Positions 1-10,118 of a DNA stretch of 64,000 nucleotides are shown here, one piece after another; position 1 is the first letter of the stretch, and every line of letters begins with the position of its first letter. Origin of the DNA: Mikania micrantha. Taxonomy: Eukaryota > Streptophyta > Magnoliopsida > Asterales > Asteraceae. A model generated the notes under the pieces. It saw nothing but the letters and a program-made list of their open reading frames with translations. It made no database searches and was not told the origin of the DNA. The position numbers and the translations under genes were made by a program. The stretch is taken from positions 60,100,031-60,164,030 of the forward strand of contig CM018682.1 in the NCBI GenBank assembly GCA_009363875.1, in the 5' to 3' direction.

Positions 1-1
1 G

Positions 2-3000
2 CTGTCGCATGTTAAGCTCCTTCTGATCAAAGATGTGCTGCAGACTTTTGTGATCAGTGAATATGGTACACTTGGTGCCATATAAGTAATGTCTCCAAAT
101 CTTCAAGGCGAAGATTACTGCTCCCAGTTCAAGATTATGAGTAGTGTAGTTCTTCTCATGAACCTTTAACTGTCTTGATGCATAAGCTATGACTTTATCC
201 CGTTGCATTAACACACAACCGAGTCCCTGATGGGAAGCATCACAGTATACAACAAAATCATCACAGCCTTCTGGGAGAGATAGAATTGGAGCATCACATA
301 ATTTCTGTTTCAAGGTCTGAAAAGCATCTTCTTGTTTCTGCTCCCAGACAAACGGTTCACTTTTCTGAGTTAGCTTAGTGAGAGGCAAAGCTATTTTAGA
401 AAAGTTTGAGATAAACCTTCTATAATAACCCGCCAATCCCAGAAAAGACCGTATCTCCGTCGGTGTCTTTGGAGTGTCCCAATTCTTTATCGCTTCAATC
501 TTGGCAGGGTCTACATGAATTCCCTCGCTGTTGACCACATGACCCAGGAATTGAACTTCTCTTAGCCAGAATTCGCATTTGGAGAATTTGGCATAGAGTT
601 TCTTTTCCTTCAACAGCTCCAAGATCTTTCTAAGGTGTTGCTCATGTTCTGTTTTGGTCTTGGAATAAATCAGTATGTCATCAATAAAGACAATGACAAA
701 CTGATCCAAGTACGGCTTGCACACTCGGTTCATGAGGTCCATGAAAACCGCTGGTGCATTTGTCAATCCGAAAGGCATCACCATGAATTCGTAATCCCCG
801 TATCTTGTTCGGAAGGCCGTTTTCGGTATGTCTTCATCTTGAACTCTCAGCTGATGGTATCCAGACCGCAAGTCAATCTTTGAGAAGTATTGAGCTCCTT
901 GCAGTTGGTCAAACAGATCATCAATCCTCGGCAATGGATAACGATTCTTGATGGTCAGTTTGTTCAGCTCTCTGTAATCTATGCACATTCTGAACGATCC
1001 GTCTTTCTTTTTCACGAACAAGACCGGAGCTCCCCAAGGTGAGTAGCTCGGTCTGATGAAACCCTTGTCAAGTAGCTCCTGTAACTGATTAGACAATTCC
1101 TGCATCTCTGAAGGTGCTAACCTGTAAGGAGATTTAGCAACAGGAGTTGCTCCAGGAATTAAGTCAATACGAAATTCCACCGGTCGTGTAGGTGGCAAAC
1201 CAGGTAGGTCTTCGGGGAATACTTCAGGATATTCTCTCACTACTGGTACATCTTGAATCTTCTTCTTGTCTTTCTCTTTTTCCACCACATGAGCCAGGAA
1301 TGCTATGCACCGCTTCTGTAGACACTTACGCGCCTTTATGCAAGAAATGATTTTGATACTTCGCTTCGCTCGATCCCCTCTAACTTCCAATACACGATCA
1401 CTCGGCAATGGAATTCGAAGCAGCTTCTCAGAACAGACGACTTCCACTCGGTTAGAGGAAAGCCAATCCATTCCAACAATGATGTCGAAACTACCCAACT
1501 CCATCGGTATCAAATCGATGGCAAATGTATGACCATTAAGTGTCAATGGGCAATTTCTATAAACTGTGCTAACTGTAATCTGTTTCCCGTTAGCTACTTC
1601 TATAATGTAAGGGGAGTCTAACTGTTCCTCTATGGAATCTAGTTGGCATGCAAAATCGGTAGAGATAAAATTCTGATCCGCACCAGTATCAAATAAGACA
1701 GATGCATAAAAGTCATGTAAGAGAAACGTACCAGTGACCACATTTGGGTCCTGGCGTGCAGCTGGTGCTCCAATAGCAAAGGCTCGTCCACGAGGTGCTT
1801 GAACTGCTAGTTGAGCCTTCTTTGGGCAGTTCTTCGCAAAGTGGCCTTGTTCGCCACAGTTATAGCATCCACCGTGGTTCTGATTAGCTGGTGGAGGGAG
1901 AGCCAAAGCAGCATTGTTGACTGCTTGATTAGGTGTCATCCTACAATATTGGACCCAATGGCCCTTTCTTCCACATCCCGTGCAATGTTTACACGAAGCG
2001 TCAGCAGGGTGATGATACTGACACTTGGCACACAGAGGAAACGTGCCAGTGTAGGGTTTGCGGTTGGGGTTTTGTGGTGCTGCTGCTATTTGTTGCAGAG
2101 GTGTGGCCACTGCATAGTTCTTGATGGTCTTTTGTTTCTTCTTCTGATGATGGTGAGGTTTCTTGGATGGCTCAGCTTTGTTCTTGTTGGGTTCAGCCTC
2201 TTTCTTTAAAACTCCAGAGGCCACCATAAGATCAGTGAGTTTCCCAGACAGTCTCACTGCGGATTCGACAGTAGTAGGGTTGGCTGAAACAACCATGCCC
2301 TGAATGCAGGCGGGGAGTCCACCCACATAACGGTCTATCCTTTTCTCCAGAGTTGGTACCATATCTGGTACCAAAGCAACCAACTCATGGTAACGAGTTG
2401 TATACCCCATGTGATCAGCCCCTTTCATCACATGATTAGATAGTTCAACCTCCAACTTCTGCAGCTCATTCTTGGGACAAAATTCTGTTCGCAGCAGTGC
2501 CTTGAAGTCTTCCCATGACATTGCCATAGCTTCCTCTCTTCCCCGGGCGTTGATCTGACCATTCCACCAGGTCAGAGCCCGTTTGTTGAACGTTCCCGCT
2601 GAGTAACGGACCTTGTGGTGTTCGGGGCAGCTGCAAAGATCCAATGTTGCCTCAATCTTCTCAATCCATTGGATTAATCCAACGGCACCTTCAGACCCAC
2701 TAAAACTGGGTGGTTTACATCCTACGAAGGACTTGTAGGAGTAATGAGATGAATCTCCAGTATTTCCACTGGCTTCTCCTGATGTGTTGCCAGTGTTGAG
2801 GATCTCATTACGAAGACGAAGGAACATCTCCGGTATTGCTTCTTCCATTTGATTTGTCATCTGGCTACTCAGTAACGTCACCAGAGCGATAGTAGCAGGA
2901 TCCACGGTCGGTGTTGTGCCCGAACCTGATGCTTGAGTAATCAATGGAGGAGGGGGAGGAGGAGGTGGAGGAGGTGGTGGTGGAGAGTCATTCGGAGACG

Positions 3001-3070
3001 GTGTGGAGGAGTGTGGAGCCAAATCTTGTGGTGGTAGCTGTATCAAGGGAGGTTGTCTTCGTGGAGGCAT
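2..3070 (-). CDS. gag-pol: Gypsy gag-pol polyprotein, N-terminal 1,023 codons (partial)
   Basis: I read this frame codon by codon from ATG 3070-3068 to position 2 and found no stop, so gag and pol are fused. Residues about 25-45 include a proline run. A retrotransposon Gag domain follows (about 115-330). Two CCHC zinc knuckles lie at 1943-1984 (about residue 363, CTGCGRKGHWVQYC) and 1826-1867 (about 402, CYNCGEQGHFAKNC). The aspartic protease motif FDTGAD is at about residue 461. Reverse transcriptase carries LPRIDDLFDQL, the substrate loop MPFGLTNAP and the catalytic FIDDIL at 671-688 (aspartates about 795-796). RNase H starts with VVYCDAS (first catalytic Asp about 944) and continues through FTDHKSL at the edge. 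The product would assemble capsids in the cytoplasm and copy the element RNA. The long intact frame suggests a young insertion. Gypsy identity is near certain; integrase is not visible. Confidence 0.95.
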   Translation of the reverse strand, partial: MPPRRQPPLIQLPPQDLAPHSSTPSPNDSPPPPPPPPPPPPPLITQASGSGTTPTVDPATIALVTLLSSQMTNQMEEAIPEMFLRLRNEILNTGNTSGEASGNTGDSSHYSYKSFVGCKPPSFSGSEGAVGLIQWIEKIEATLDLCSCPEHHKVRYSAGTFNKRALTWWNGQINARGREEAMAMSWEDFKALLRTEFCPKNELQKLEVELSNHVMKGADHMGYTTRYHELVALVPDMVPTLEKRIDRYVGGLPACIQGMVVSANPTTVESAVRLSGKLTDLMVASGVLKKEAEPNKNKAEPSKKPHHHQKKKQKTIKNYAVATPLQQIAAAPQNPNRKPYTGTFPLCAKCQYHHPADASCKHCTGCGRKGHWVQYCRMTPNQAVNNAALALPPPANQNHGGCYNCGEQGHFAKNCPKKAQLAVQAPRGRAFAIGAPAARQDPNVVTGTFLLHDFYASVLFDTGADQNFISTDFACQLDSIEEQLDSPYIIEVANGKQITVSTVYRNCPLTLNGHTFAIDLIPMELGSFDIIVGMDWLSSNRVEVVCSEKLLRIPLPSDRVLEVRGDRAKRSIKIISCIKARKCLQKRCIAFLAHVVEKEKDKKKIQDVPVVREYPEVFPEDLPGLPPTRPVEFRIDLIPGATPVAKSPYRLAPSEMQELSNQLQELLDKGFIRPSYSPWGAPVLFVKKKDGSFRMCIDYRELNKLTIKNRYPLPRIDDLFDQLQGAQYFSKIDLRSGYHQLRVQDEDIPKTAFRTRYGDYEFMVMPFGLTNAPAVFMDLMNRVCKPYLDQFVIVFIDDILIYSKTKTEHEQHLRKILELLKEKKLYAKFSKCEFWLREVQFLGHVVNSEGIHVDPAKIEAIKNWDTPKTPTEIRSFLGLAGYYRRFISNFSKIALPLTKLTQKSEPFVWEQKQEDAFQTLKQKLCDAPILSLPEGCDDFVVYCDASHQGLGCVLMQRDKVIAYASRQLKVHEKNYTTHNLELGAVIFALKIWRHYLYGTKCTIFTDHKSLQHIFDQKELNMRQ

Positions 3071-3230
3071 TCTGATCATAACCAATAAAGTCATCGGTTA
3101 GTGCAATGATCGAATACGGAAGGCAATATGCAAATAAATCTTAAGTCCTACGTTCTCTACATGCAGGGTCCCTAGGTTATAGTCTAGGCCAAACCATTTA
3201 AATAAGTGACCTATATTTCTCTATAACCAT

Positions 3231-3243
3231 GGCTCTGATACCA
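3231..3243 (-). promoter_or_regulatory. Primer-binding site, initiator tRNA-Met (gypsy-1)
   Basis: On the minus strand TGGTATCAGAGCC lies 3 nt after the LTR end. It is complementary to the 3' end of plant initiator tRNA-Met, the usual primer for minus-strand DNA synthesis. The 160 bp from here to the gag ATG form the leader. Confidence 0.93.
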
Positions 3244-3773
3244 ATCTGTCACACCCCGAGCCGGCGGGGTAGGATCGGAGTCCCCGTCGGGCGGAAGGTT
3301 CCCGGGGCGCGATATCGGGAGTGATAATCAGAAGTGATCAGATTGTTGACATTGCACATGATATAAATGAGAAATGCTAAATAAAATAGAATTACAAAGT
3401 TAAATTACATCAGTATAGTTTATAATTTAACAATGTAAATCTATTGTAAACATCATAAAATAACTATCTTGTATTTACACAAGATATACAAAATGAATTG
3501 TATGATGATGTCTTCAAAAATATGCAGGTCCAAAATACTAAGTCTTCTATATGAAGTCCTAGCCCAAAAACATAAGCTTCCTAGTTGACCTGTTCGTCAC
3601 CTGAGAAGTCATGCAAAAATAAAATCAACACATGGTTGGTGAGTTCATGTAATTTATTATTTGAAAATGATTTGAAACTGATTTGAACATGATTTGAAAA
3701 TGTTTTGAAAAAAACCTCCTTTGGTAAAGACCCTAACCTCATTAACACCACATGTAATATCCACATCGGTATG

Positions 3774-3824
3774 CTTATATATAGGGCATATGTAAGGGAC
3801 AAGCCCTAGCCAACATCCCACCAC
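3774..3824 (-). promoter_or_regulatory. Candidate LTR core promoter: TATA box plus GTGGTGGG module
   Basis: On the minus strand GTGGTGGG (3824-3817) lies 34 bp upstream of TATGCCC followed by TATATATAAG (3783-3774). The same combination occurs at 13588-13647 and 17703-17763, so it looks like a conserved block. If it is the promoter, U3 would be about 3.4 kb and R-U5 about 0.5 kb. No transcription evidence is available. Confidence 0.5.
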
Positions 3825-5635
3825 ATACTAATATGCATATGACACTGCTGTTAATGACAATTAAGCATTTTTACCCTTAACACAATCCCATACGTTCTTC
3901 TGCTTGTTGTCCCTGTCATTACAATCATTTGAAATCCATGTTGATTTCAGAAGTTCGTCACACAATATGATCAACCACGCAATTGTATAAACAGTTATAA
4001 ATGCTTAATTAAACAAGTAAATAAACAATTAATAAAATCTAAGTCCTTATGATTGGGGCCTTTGGTCATACTCGAGTAGACTAGTCTGTCAATCTAGGTA
4101 CTTAGTAGTTAGGGAAAACTGTAAATATCCTCAAACATACGACCTACAAGTCAAACGGTCTAGCTAGGACTTCTTGAAATGCAGGATTTTATGTTTCGTC
4201 AATGTTTTTGGTGTATGCTATCTCTGATATTTCCCAGACTTCCCTTAAAAGTGATTTAATGATCGTCTGATTCTGTCACAAGATGTACTTGATGTGTTGA
4301 TCATAGAATACAAGATTCATTGATCGGTTGTACACTTGATTCATTGTTCAACAAACACTTGGTTTGTAGAACATTGAATGTTGTCTTTGCAAAGATTGTT
4401 TTATTGATGTCTTGATGTCCCACACTTGTTTTGTCAAAATGTTTGTTTTGATCCCTTGAATTCACCCACTTGATTTGTCAAAATGTCTAGTTTGATTTGT
4501 TTGAAATGTTTTGACTTATTGAAAAGTTTAGTTTAACTTGATTATTCACTTAATATATAAGTAAATCAGTTAATAACCTGCATAAAATCTTCCTAGACAT
4601 GATCTAGGATAACATTTATATATATGTAGAACATATAATTTAAAAGCATTCAAGTAAACAATTTAAATAAACAGTTTACGCATGCTTCTCAGCCCCGCGT
4701 TTTAAAACAAAATGTTAGAAAAGGGGCAATGAACTCACCTGTGCTGCTATGTAATTTGATCTAACACAAAATGCGCGCTCCTGTATGTAAGCTAAGTTTC
4801 TTCGGTTCCTGAGTTATTTTATAAGAATTCGAATATAATAAGTACGCGTAGTAGTCGTTGTACCTAAGTCCTTGTCTTGGTGTGTGTGACTAAGTGTCTT
4901 AGTATTAAGTGCATCTAGAATCTAATCTAACTTGGTCATCCTCTTTAATGATCCCAATTCCCATAGCTTATCATAAAAATTAACTTTACTTTTATAATTT
5001 AGAAAATTTCGACAGAGTTTCTTTCGTTTTTCGTTTAAAATCCAGACAATACCTTGTCTATTTTATATCAATTCCAATTCAATTAATTCAAGTAAGTAAT
5101 CTAAATTAAAACATTACAAATTTAAATTTCCAAATTAAATCAATGTTAAGTCAAAATCATTTAATGAAACCTAATACTTTACAATTAAATGAGATTTTAT
5201 CAAAATCTCATTGCTCGAGTTACTAACTTATTTATTACATAATGGGCTTAATTAAGCTTCATTGGCCTATTCAAGCCCAATTGAAAACCCTTGATTCCCA
5301 ATTGGTCATTCAACTTTGTTTGAAATCTGCATGAATTCTTGGAAAAATCCTTCACACATGTCAATCTAGTTCAATAGATGTTAACACTTGTATTGATGTG
5401 TCATTGTGTTTTATGAATACCCATGTCTCTTAATGATTTATGTTGAATTGTTATTGTAGGTTATGAATTATCTTATTATAGAACTCCCTAACCCATGAAT
5501 CCATGCACAATTCTAAGTTATTTACTCTATGTATCGTCTACGTAGATTCCCATGCACACCCCCGAGGTACTCCATGCATGCATGTTACTTCTACCCTATG
5601 ATTTTGTCAAAATTTGATTTACATCAGCCCCTTGG

Positions 5636-6096
5636 CAGCGAACCTATAAGAATTTCCTGTTAGGGTTCGGCTCATCATGGTTCGCCTAGTTCATAGTGTT
5701 CGTTCAGCTTGGGTTCGTGGGTTGCATGGCCAGGGCTCGGCCATGCAAGGTTCGTTGGTCCATGGTTCGTCATCCTAAAGTTCGTGAGTTGCATGGCCAT
5801 GGTTCGGCCATGCAAGGGTTCGTGGTGCTATAGTTCGTCCAAGTATGGTTCGCCAGAGATTTCAGGTTCGTTGCAGAGGCAAAAAGGGTTCGTTACAGGG
5901 TTCGTTGATGGCAGGTTGGTGCAGGGTTCGCCGCACGTGGTTTGCAGGGTTCGTTGCAGTAAAATGGTTCGGTGCAGGCTAAGCACAGGGTTCGGCTTCC
6001 AGAAGGTTGCAGGGTTCGTTGCATTGTGGGCTCGCGTAGGGTTCGGCCAGCGAACCTGCATCATCATCCAGCTTCTTAGCTCACGAACCTGTAAGG
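5636..6096. repeat. GGTTCG-rich degenerate array in gypsy-1 LTR
   Basis: Roughly two dozen GGTTCG or one-mismatch copies are spaced mostly 10-25 bp apart on the plus strand. Inverted CGAACC copies sit at both ends (5638 and 6084). Flanking bases vary, so this is not a simple tandem satellite with a fixed period. The same motif array occurs in unrelated elements of this window. Confidence 0.85.
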
Positions 6097-7159
6097 ATCT
6101 TGTTGTTTCCAGCCTCGTTTTAACTAGCTAAACCTGTTACAAATTCGTTCTAACAGATTCTAATCCATGTGATAACCTAATTTACGTGTTCTAAGTGCTT
6201 TAGTGCCGATTATAATAACAAAACCAATTGAACTTGTGAAAACCCTATAAAACCGGATTTAAAATGATGATCTACCTTAGATTTCGTGGATGAAATTTCA
6301 CAAGGCTTGTACTTCTGAAATCTACACGATGAGAGGAACGTCTTGGCACCAAATTTGCTCGAATCCGACTTGAAACGAGGGAGAACTTCTAGAGAGAAGG
6401 TGGAGAGACGACTTCTAGAGAGAGAGAGGTGTAAAACGTGAATGAGTGAAAAATGGAGATGGTGGTGGTAGGTGATGACATAAATGTCTCATTTAATGAG
6501 TTTAAATATATTCGGTTGTTCGATCTCGTTTGGTTTCGCGTAAAATTCCCGGACCGCGTAGTTTTCGCGACAAAATGATGCGATTATAAATTAGAATTTA
6601 TTTAATTATTCTAGGTTGTGATTCCTAATAAATTAACTAATATCTTTTATCTATTAAAAATTTGAAACAAAATTAACTGTTTAAATCGAAATGTACGGTC
6701 GTCGCACGTATGCGTTCGAATCGTCACCCGTACGAACACGGCGATAACTATACTTTTCAACCTTGTTTTCTAATTATAGAATATCATTCAGAACGTTAAA
6801 CTTTCAGATATATTCGGACAGATCGTCACCTATACGAATAACCCGTCAATTTAGCATTCACATAACAATATTCGTGTGTTTTGTTCTATAAAACCTCACA
6901 TACGTTTATACATAATAATTCCTAAACAAATAATCAAATGATGGTTCTGTATTGCCAGATAATTATCCGACTCAAGAACCATTGTTCTGAACTGTGTTTC
7001 TGTTAAATGTTTCAGAATTTGTTCTATGATAACACCAAATGACAATGATAAATGATATGAATCTGAAACGTAATGAAATGTATATGATTTGTACCTGTTT
7101 TACTGTTCATGTACTGTAGAGATCACTGTTCCGGTAACGGTTCCGGCACTGATGTTACA

Positions 7160-8874
7160 GTCCAAGACCCGGGAAAGAACAAGCTGAATTTGGTGTTGGA
7201 TGTATGACTACTTAATTTGATGTCTTGTGTACTCGGTGAACGTTATGAGTTAGTTGCATAAATGTCAATGTATGTAGACAATGCGTTGTTTAGATATATT
7301 GGTTATGATATCGACAATGCATGAGGAACTTGCGTTGATAAGGCAATGTATATATAAGCTCACAAATAGTGGCTGCTTGAGTGTTTAAATTCAACGTGGA
7401 CTAACTAGTACGGGTTTTTTTTTTGTTCTAGTCTATGTGATGTTATGATTGCATAACTAGATATGGAGTCATTATATGTTTGAGAAATTTTGAGACCAGG
7501 AATTTGATGGCGACCCACATTCGCGTAGAAGTATATTTAGACCATGAACAACTTAGGTTTAACCGAAATTCCAAATTGCGTGCATGTGTGCATTAGAAAT
7601 CATAAAACTATGAATGTGAACATGATTTAAACACCAAACCACCTGATTTTAATATGTAAATTCGTTGAGGTGCGAGATGGGTGTTGGGAGACAATATGGG
7701 TTTTGGTGTAAAGCAGCGTATGAATATGTAAATAGGTGGTAAAGTGTTTTAAAATTACTTTTTTGATACGCTTATGTAGTAATTTAACTTATCTTTAATG
7801 AAAAAGGAAAATTTTGGTCATACAGGAGTCACAAGTGCGATTAACAATTCTTTAAACATCAAAGAGGATTGGTTTATTATGTTATGCTGACAAGGTGTTT
7901 GATCAAAGGCCTAAATTTGGGGTTTACAAGAATATAATGGTTAATTGGTGCATTACCATCAGTACACGCTAAGTTGCGGTGATAACAGGTCAAAAGGTCT
8001 AGAATGAAGGCGTACATGTGTTATGTGTAGTTAATGTAGTTCTATGTGTGTAATACATATAGGTAGGTGTGGTGAACGTCAAGGAACAGGTCAGAGACCC
8101 GGGAAAGAACAAGTTGACTTTGGTGGTGATCTTATGGGCAAAGGTGAGTTACCTTCTCAACTAAATTTGCAACCGCAAGTCATGTTAGTGTTGGTAGGCT
8201 GGAATTGGATGTATGACAACTTAATTGATGTCTTGTGTACCGGGTCAATGTTATGAGTTAGTTGCATACATGTCAATGTATGCACCCAACGCACGTTTAG
8301 ATATACTGGTTTTTAAATCGACAAATACATGAGGAATACATGTTTTTAAGGAAATGTATATAGAAGACCATGTATAGTGGCAACTTGAGTGTTTAAATTG
8401 AATGGGGAGTAGTTAGTACGAGTTTGGTTGTCTATATGTTGTTATAAGTACATAATTTAATATGGTGTCATTTATGTGTTTGAGAATAATTGAGACTTTG
8501 AATTTGATGGGGATCCACATTCATGGAAGTGTATGTAAGACCATGAAAAATTTAGGTTTTTCCAAAAATCTACATTGGGTTTAGGTGTGAATTAGAAATC
8601 ATAAAACTATGTATGTGAACATGATTTAAACACCTAACCACATGATTTTATATGTAAAATCGTTGAGGTGCAACACGGATGTTGGGAGACAATATGGGTT
8701 TTGGTGTAAAACACCATATGAATATGTAGATGTGTGGTAAAATGTGTTAAATTATTGTTTTGATATGTTTGTGTGGCAATTTGACTAATCTTTAATGAAA
8801 AATGAAGATTTTGTGTGGTATTTATGTTTGCCGGATTAACAATTCTTTAAACATTAAAGAGGATTAGTTTATTA
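7160..8874 (+). repeat. A/B dimeric satellite, left segment
   Basis: Partial A subunit from 7160 to about 7888, then a full B subunit from about 7889 to the copia A insertion. The sequence aligns by eye with the long array at 39-60 kb (for example the motif GACAATATGGGTTTTGGTG in both subunits). The last five bases, TATTA (8870-8874), are the left target-site duplication of copia A. Short open frames here are not credible genes. Confidence 0.93.
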
Positions 8875-9365
8875 TGTTAGTACATATTTGTAATTGTTTG
8901 CTATTCAAAAGTTGTATTCATTTTGAGTTTTAGAGAAGGTTCAGCTAAAGGTTTGCCATAGGTTCGTTTGGCCCGCGAACCTATAACCTGGAGAAGGTTC
9001 GGCGAACCTTTTGGTATGTCTACATAGGTTCGTCTAGCGAACCTAAGGGTTCGTCCAGCGAACCTTAGTGTTGGGCTGGCAAACCTAGGTTTCGGCTACC
9101 AGAAAAGGTTCGCTGGTCTGTTTTGTATAAATAGAAGGTTTGTCTGTTTTTCAGTAGAACTTTTGACAGAACTTCTGAGATTTTCTCTGTGTGAGATCTG
9201 TGTTTTCTGAGTAAAGTCTTGTAATCATTTGTTGATAATACAAAAGTTGATTATTGAATTGCTTGTGTTCGTTGATTTTTTACATATTAACTATGGATTC
9301 CGCACGTAGTTGATAGTTAGTAGGACTTCGTATTCGATCCGGATTGAAATTCAACCAAATCAACA
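8875..9365 (+). repeat. 5' LTR of copia A (491 bp)
   Basis: Starts TGTTAGTACATATTTG and ends CCAAATCAACA. It matches the copy at 24386-24900. U3 holds GGTTCG/CGAACC inverted pairs at about 8937-9110, directly upstream of TATAAATAG (9126-9134). The primer site follows one base after its end. Confidence 0.95.
9126..9146 (+). promoter_or_regulatory. LTR core promoter (TATA box) of copia A
   Basis: TATAAATAG followed by GGTTTGTC. It is conserved in the 3' LTR (24661) and in both copia B LTRs (29047-29055 and 38825-38833, reversed). Transcription would start about 30 bp downstream. A near-copy precedes the additional ORF at 20115-20135. Confidence 0.75.
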
Positions 9366-9366
9366 G

Positions 9367-9379
9367 TGGTATCAGAGAG
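9367..9379 (+). promoter_or_regulatory. Primer-binding site, initiator tRNA-Met (copia A)
   Basis: TGGTATCAGAGAG, one base after the LTR end. The first 11 bases match the complement of plant initiator tRNA-Met. Confidence 0.9.
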
Positions 9380-9617
9380 TTTGGTTGAGGTTCTACACTA
9401 CAATTTCAAAGAAATCAAGCAATTGAAGATTTGAAGACATTTGATGGATCCAATTTTTTATTCTTGATCGATTTTCTGGTGATTTGAGACTGTTTTCATC
9501 ATCAATTGTGGTTAAATTACAACAATTGAAGTTTTGGAGGTGTTTTGGTATTGATTTGGATGGATTTTTTGAAGTTTTGGAAGGTTTCCCTCCCAAAATT
9601 TTCAAATTCTGTGCTAC

Positions 9618-10108
9618 AGGTTCGTGGGACGAACCTGTGACTTGCTGAACAGAAAGGTTCGCTGTTAGAAGATTTTTCAGAGGGTTCGTTTGATAGTTCG
9701 CCTAAGGTTCGACACTGGTTCGGCCAAGGTTCGGAAAAGGTTCTGTCGAGGTTCGGCAAGATTTGGGTGATAGTTCGTCTGAGGTTCGCTGATTACTGTT
9801 CATAGTTCGTCTAAGGTTCGTTAACAAGATTCGCTAAAGGTTCTTCTTTGTTGGAAGGTTCGTGAGATTCAGTTCGGCTGAGGGTTCGCTTGAACTAAAG
9901 GTTCGCCAGTTTCAAGGTTCGTCAGTTTCAAGGTTCGTATGTTTCTGGGTTCATCTGTGTAAGGGTTCGTGAGTTTCAAAGGTTCGCTGCTCAAAGGTTC
10001 GCTGTTTAAAGGTTCGCTGCTCAAAAGACAGTTTTTGTCCAGAGGTTCGGCTGAGGTTCGTCTTAGGTTCGGCTAGTGATATTTTTGAAAAGGTTCGTTG
10101 TTTATCAA
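9618..10108 (+). repeat. GGTTCG array in the copia A leader
   Basis: About 30 or more GGTTCG or near copies fill the 5' leader up to ten bases before the gag start. Local sub-repeats such as AAAGGTTCGCTGCTC recur. The stretch 9380-9617 between primer site and array is plain non-coding leader. Copia B has the counterpart at 37850-38345. Confidence 0.88.
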
Positions 10109-10118
10109 CTCAGAAATT

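Larger units (their letters stand above)
1..7159 (-). mobile_element. Gypsy-1: Ty3/gypsy LTR retrotransposon, 5' part (runs off left edge)
   Basis: Read on the minus strand the order is 5' LTR (7159 to 3247), tRNA-Met primer-binding site (3243 to 3231), a 160 bp leader, then an open gag-pol frame from 3070 to beyond position 1. The right edge is sharp. Satellite sequence starts at 7160 directly after the LTR terminus, so the element is inserted in an A subunit of the satellite. The expected 5 bp target duplication is GTCCA, but its other copy lies outside the window. Protease-RT-RNase H order and the primer site are typical of Ty3/gypsy. Similarity to Tekay/Del-type chromoviruses is an inference; integrase and any chromodomain are off-window. 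Confidence 0.93.
3247..7159 (-). repeat. 5' LTR of gypsy-1 (3,913 bp)
   Basis: On the minus strand it begins TGTAACATCAGTGCC (at 7159) and ends GGGGTGTGACA (at 3247), giving TG...CA termini. The primer-binding site lies on one side and satellite on the other. The length is at the high end for gypsy LTRs. Inside are a TATA-like box (3774-3783), low-complexity ATTTGAAA-type repeats (3650-3710), a TGGGCY/GCCCA patch near 5240-5280 and a dense GGTTCG array (5636-6096). The LTR contains no credible coding sequence; short open frames in 5700-6130 are read through the GGTTCG array. Confidence 0.88.

Noticed and set aside
635..2209. Plus-strand open frames (for example 635-883, 1811-2209)
   Set aside because: They are antisense shadows of the minus-strand gypsy gag-pol frame, which carries all recognisable domains.
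5709..6131. 140-codon plus-strand frame and an overlapping minus frame in the gypsy-1 LTR
   Set aside because: They are read through the GGTTCG array, so open length reflects low-complexity sequence; no domain is present.
9618..10108. tRNA genes suggested by repeated GGTTCG
   Set aside because: No A box, acceptor stem or cloverleaf can be built around the motifs.
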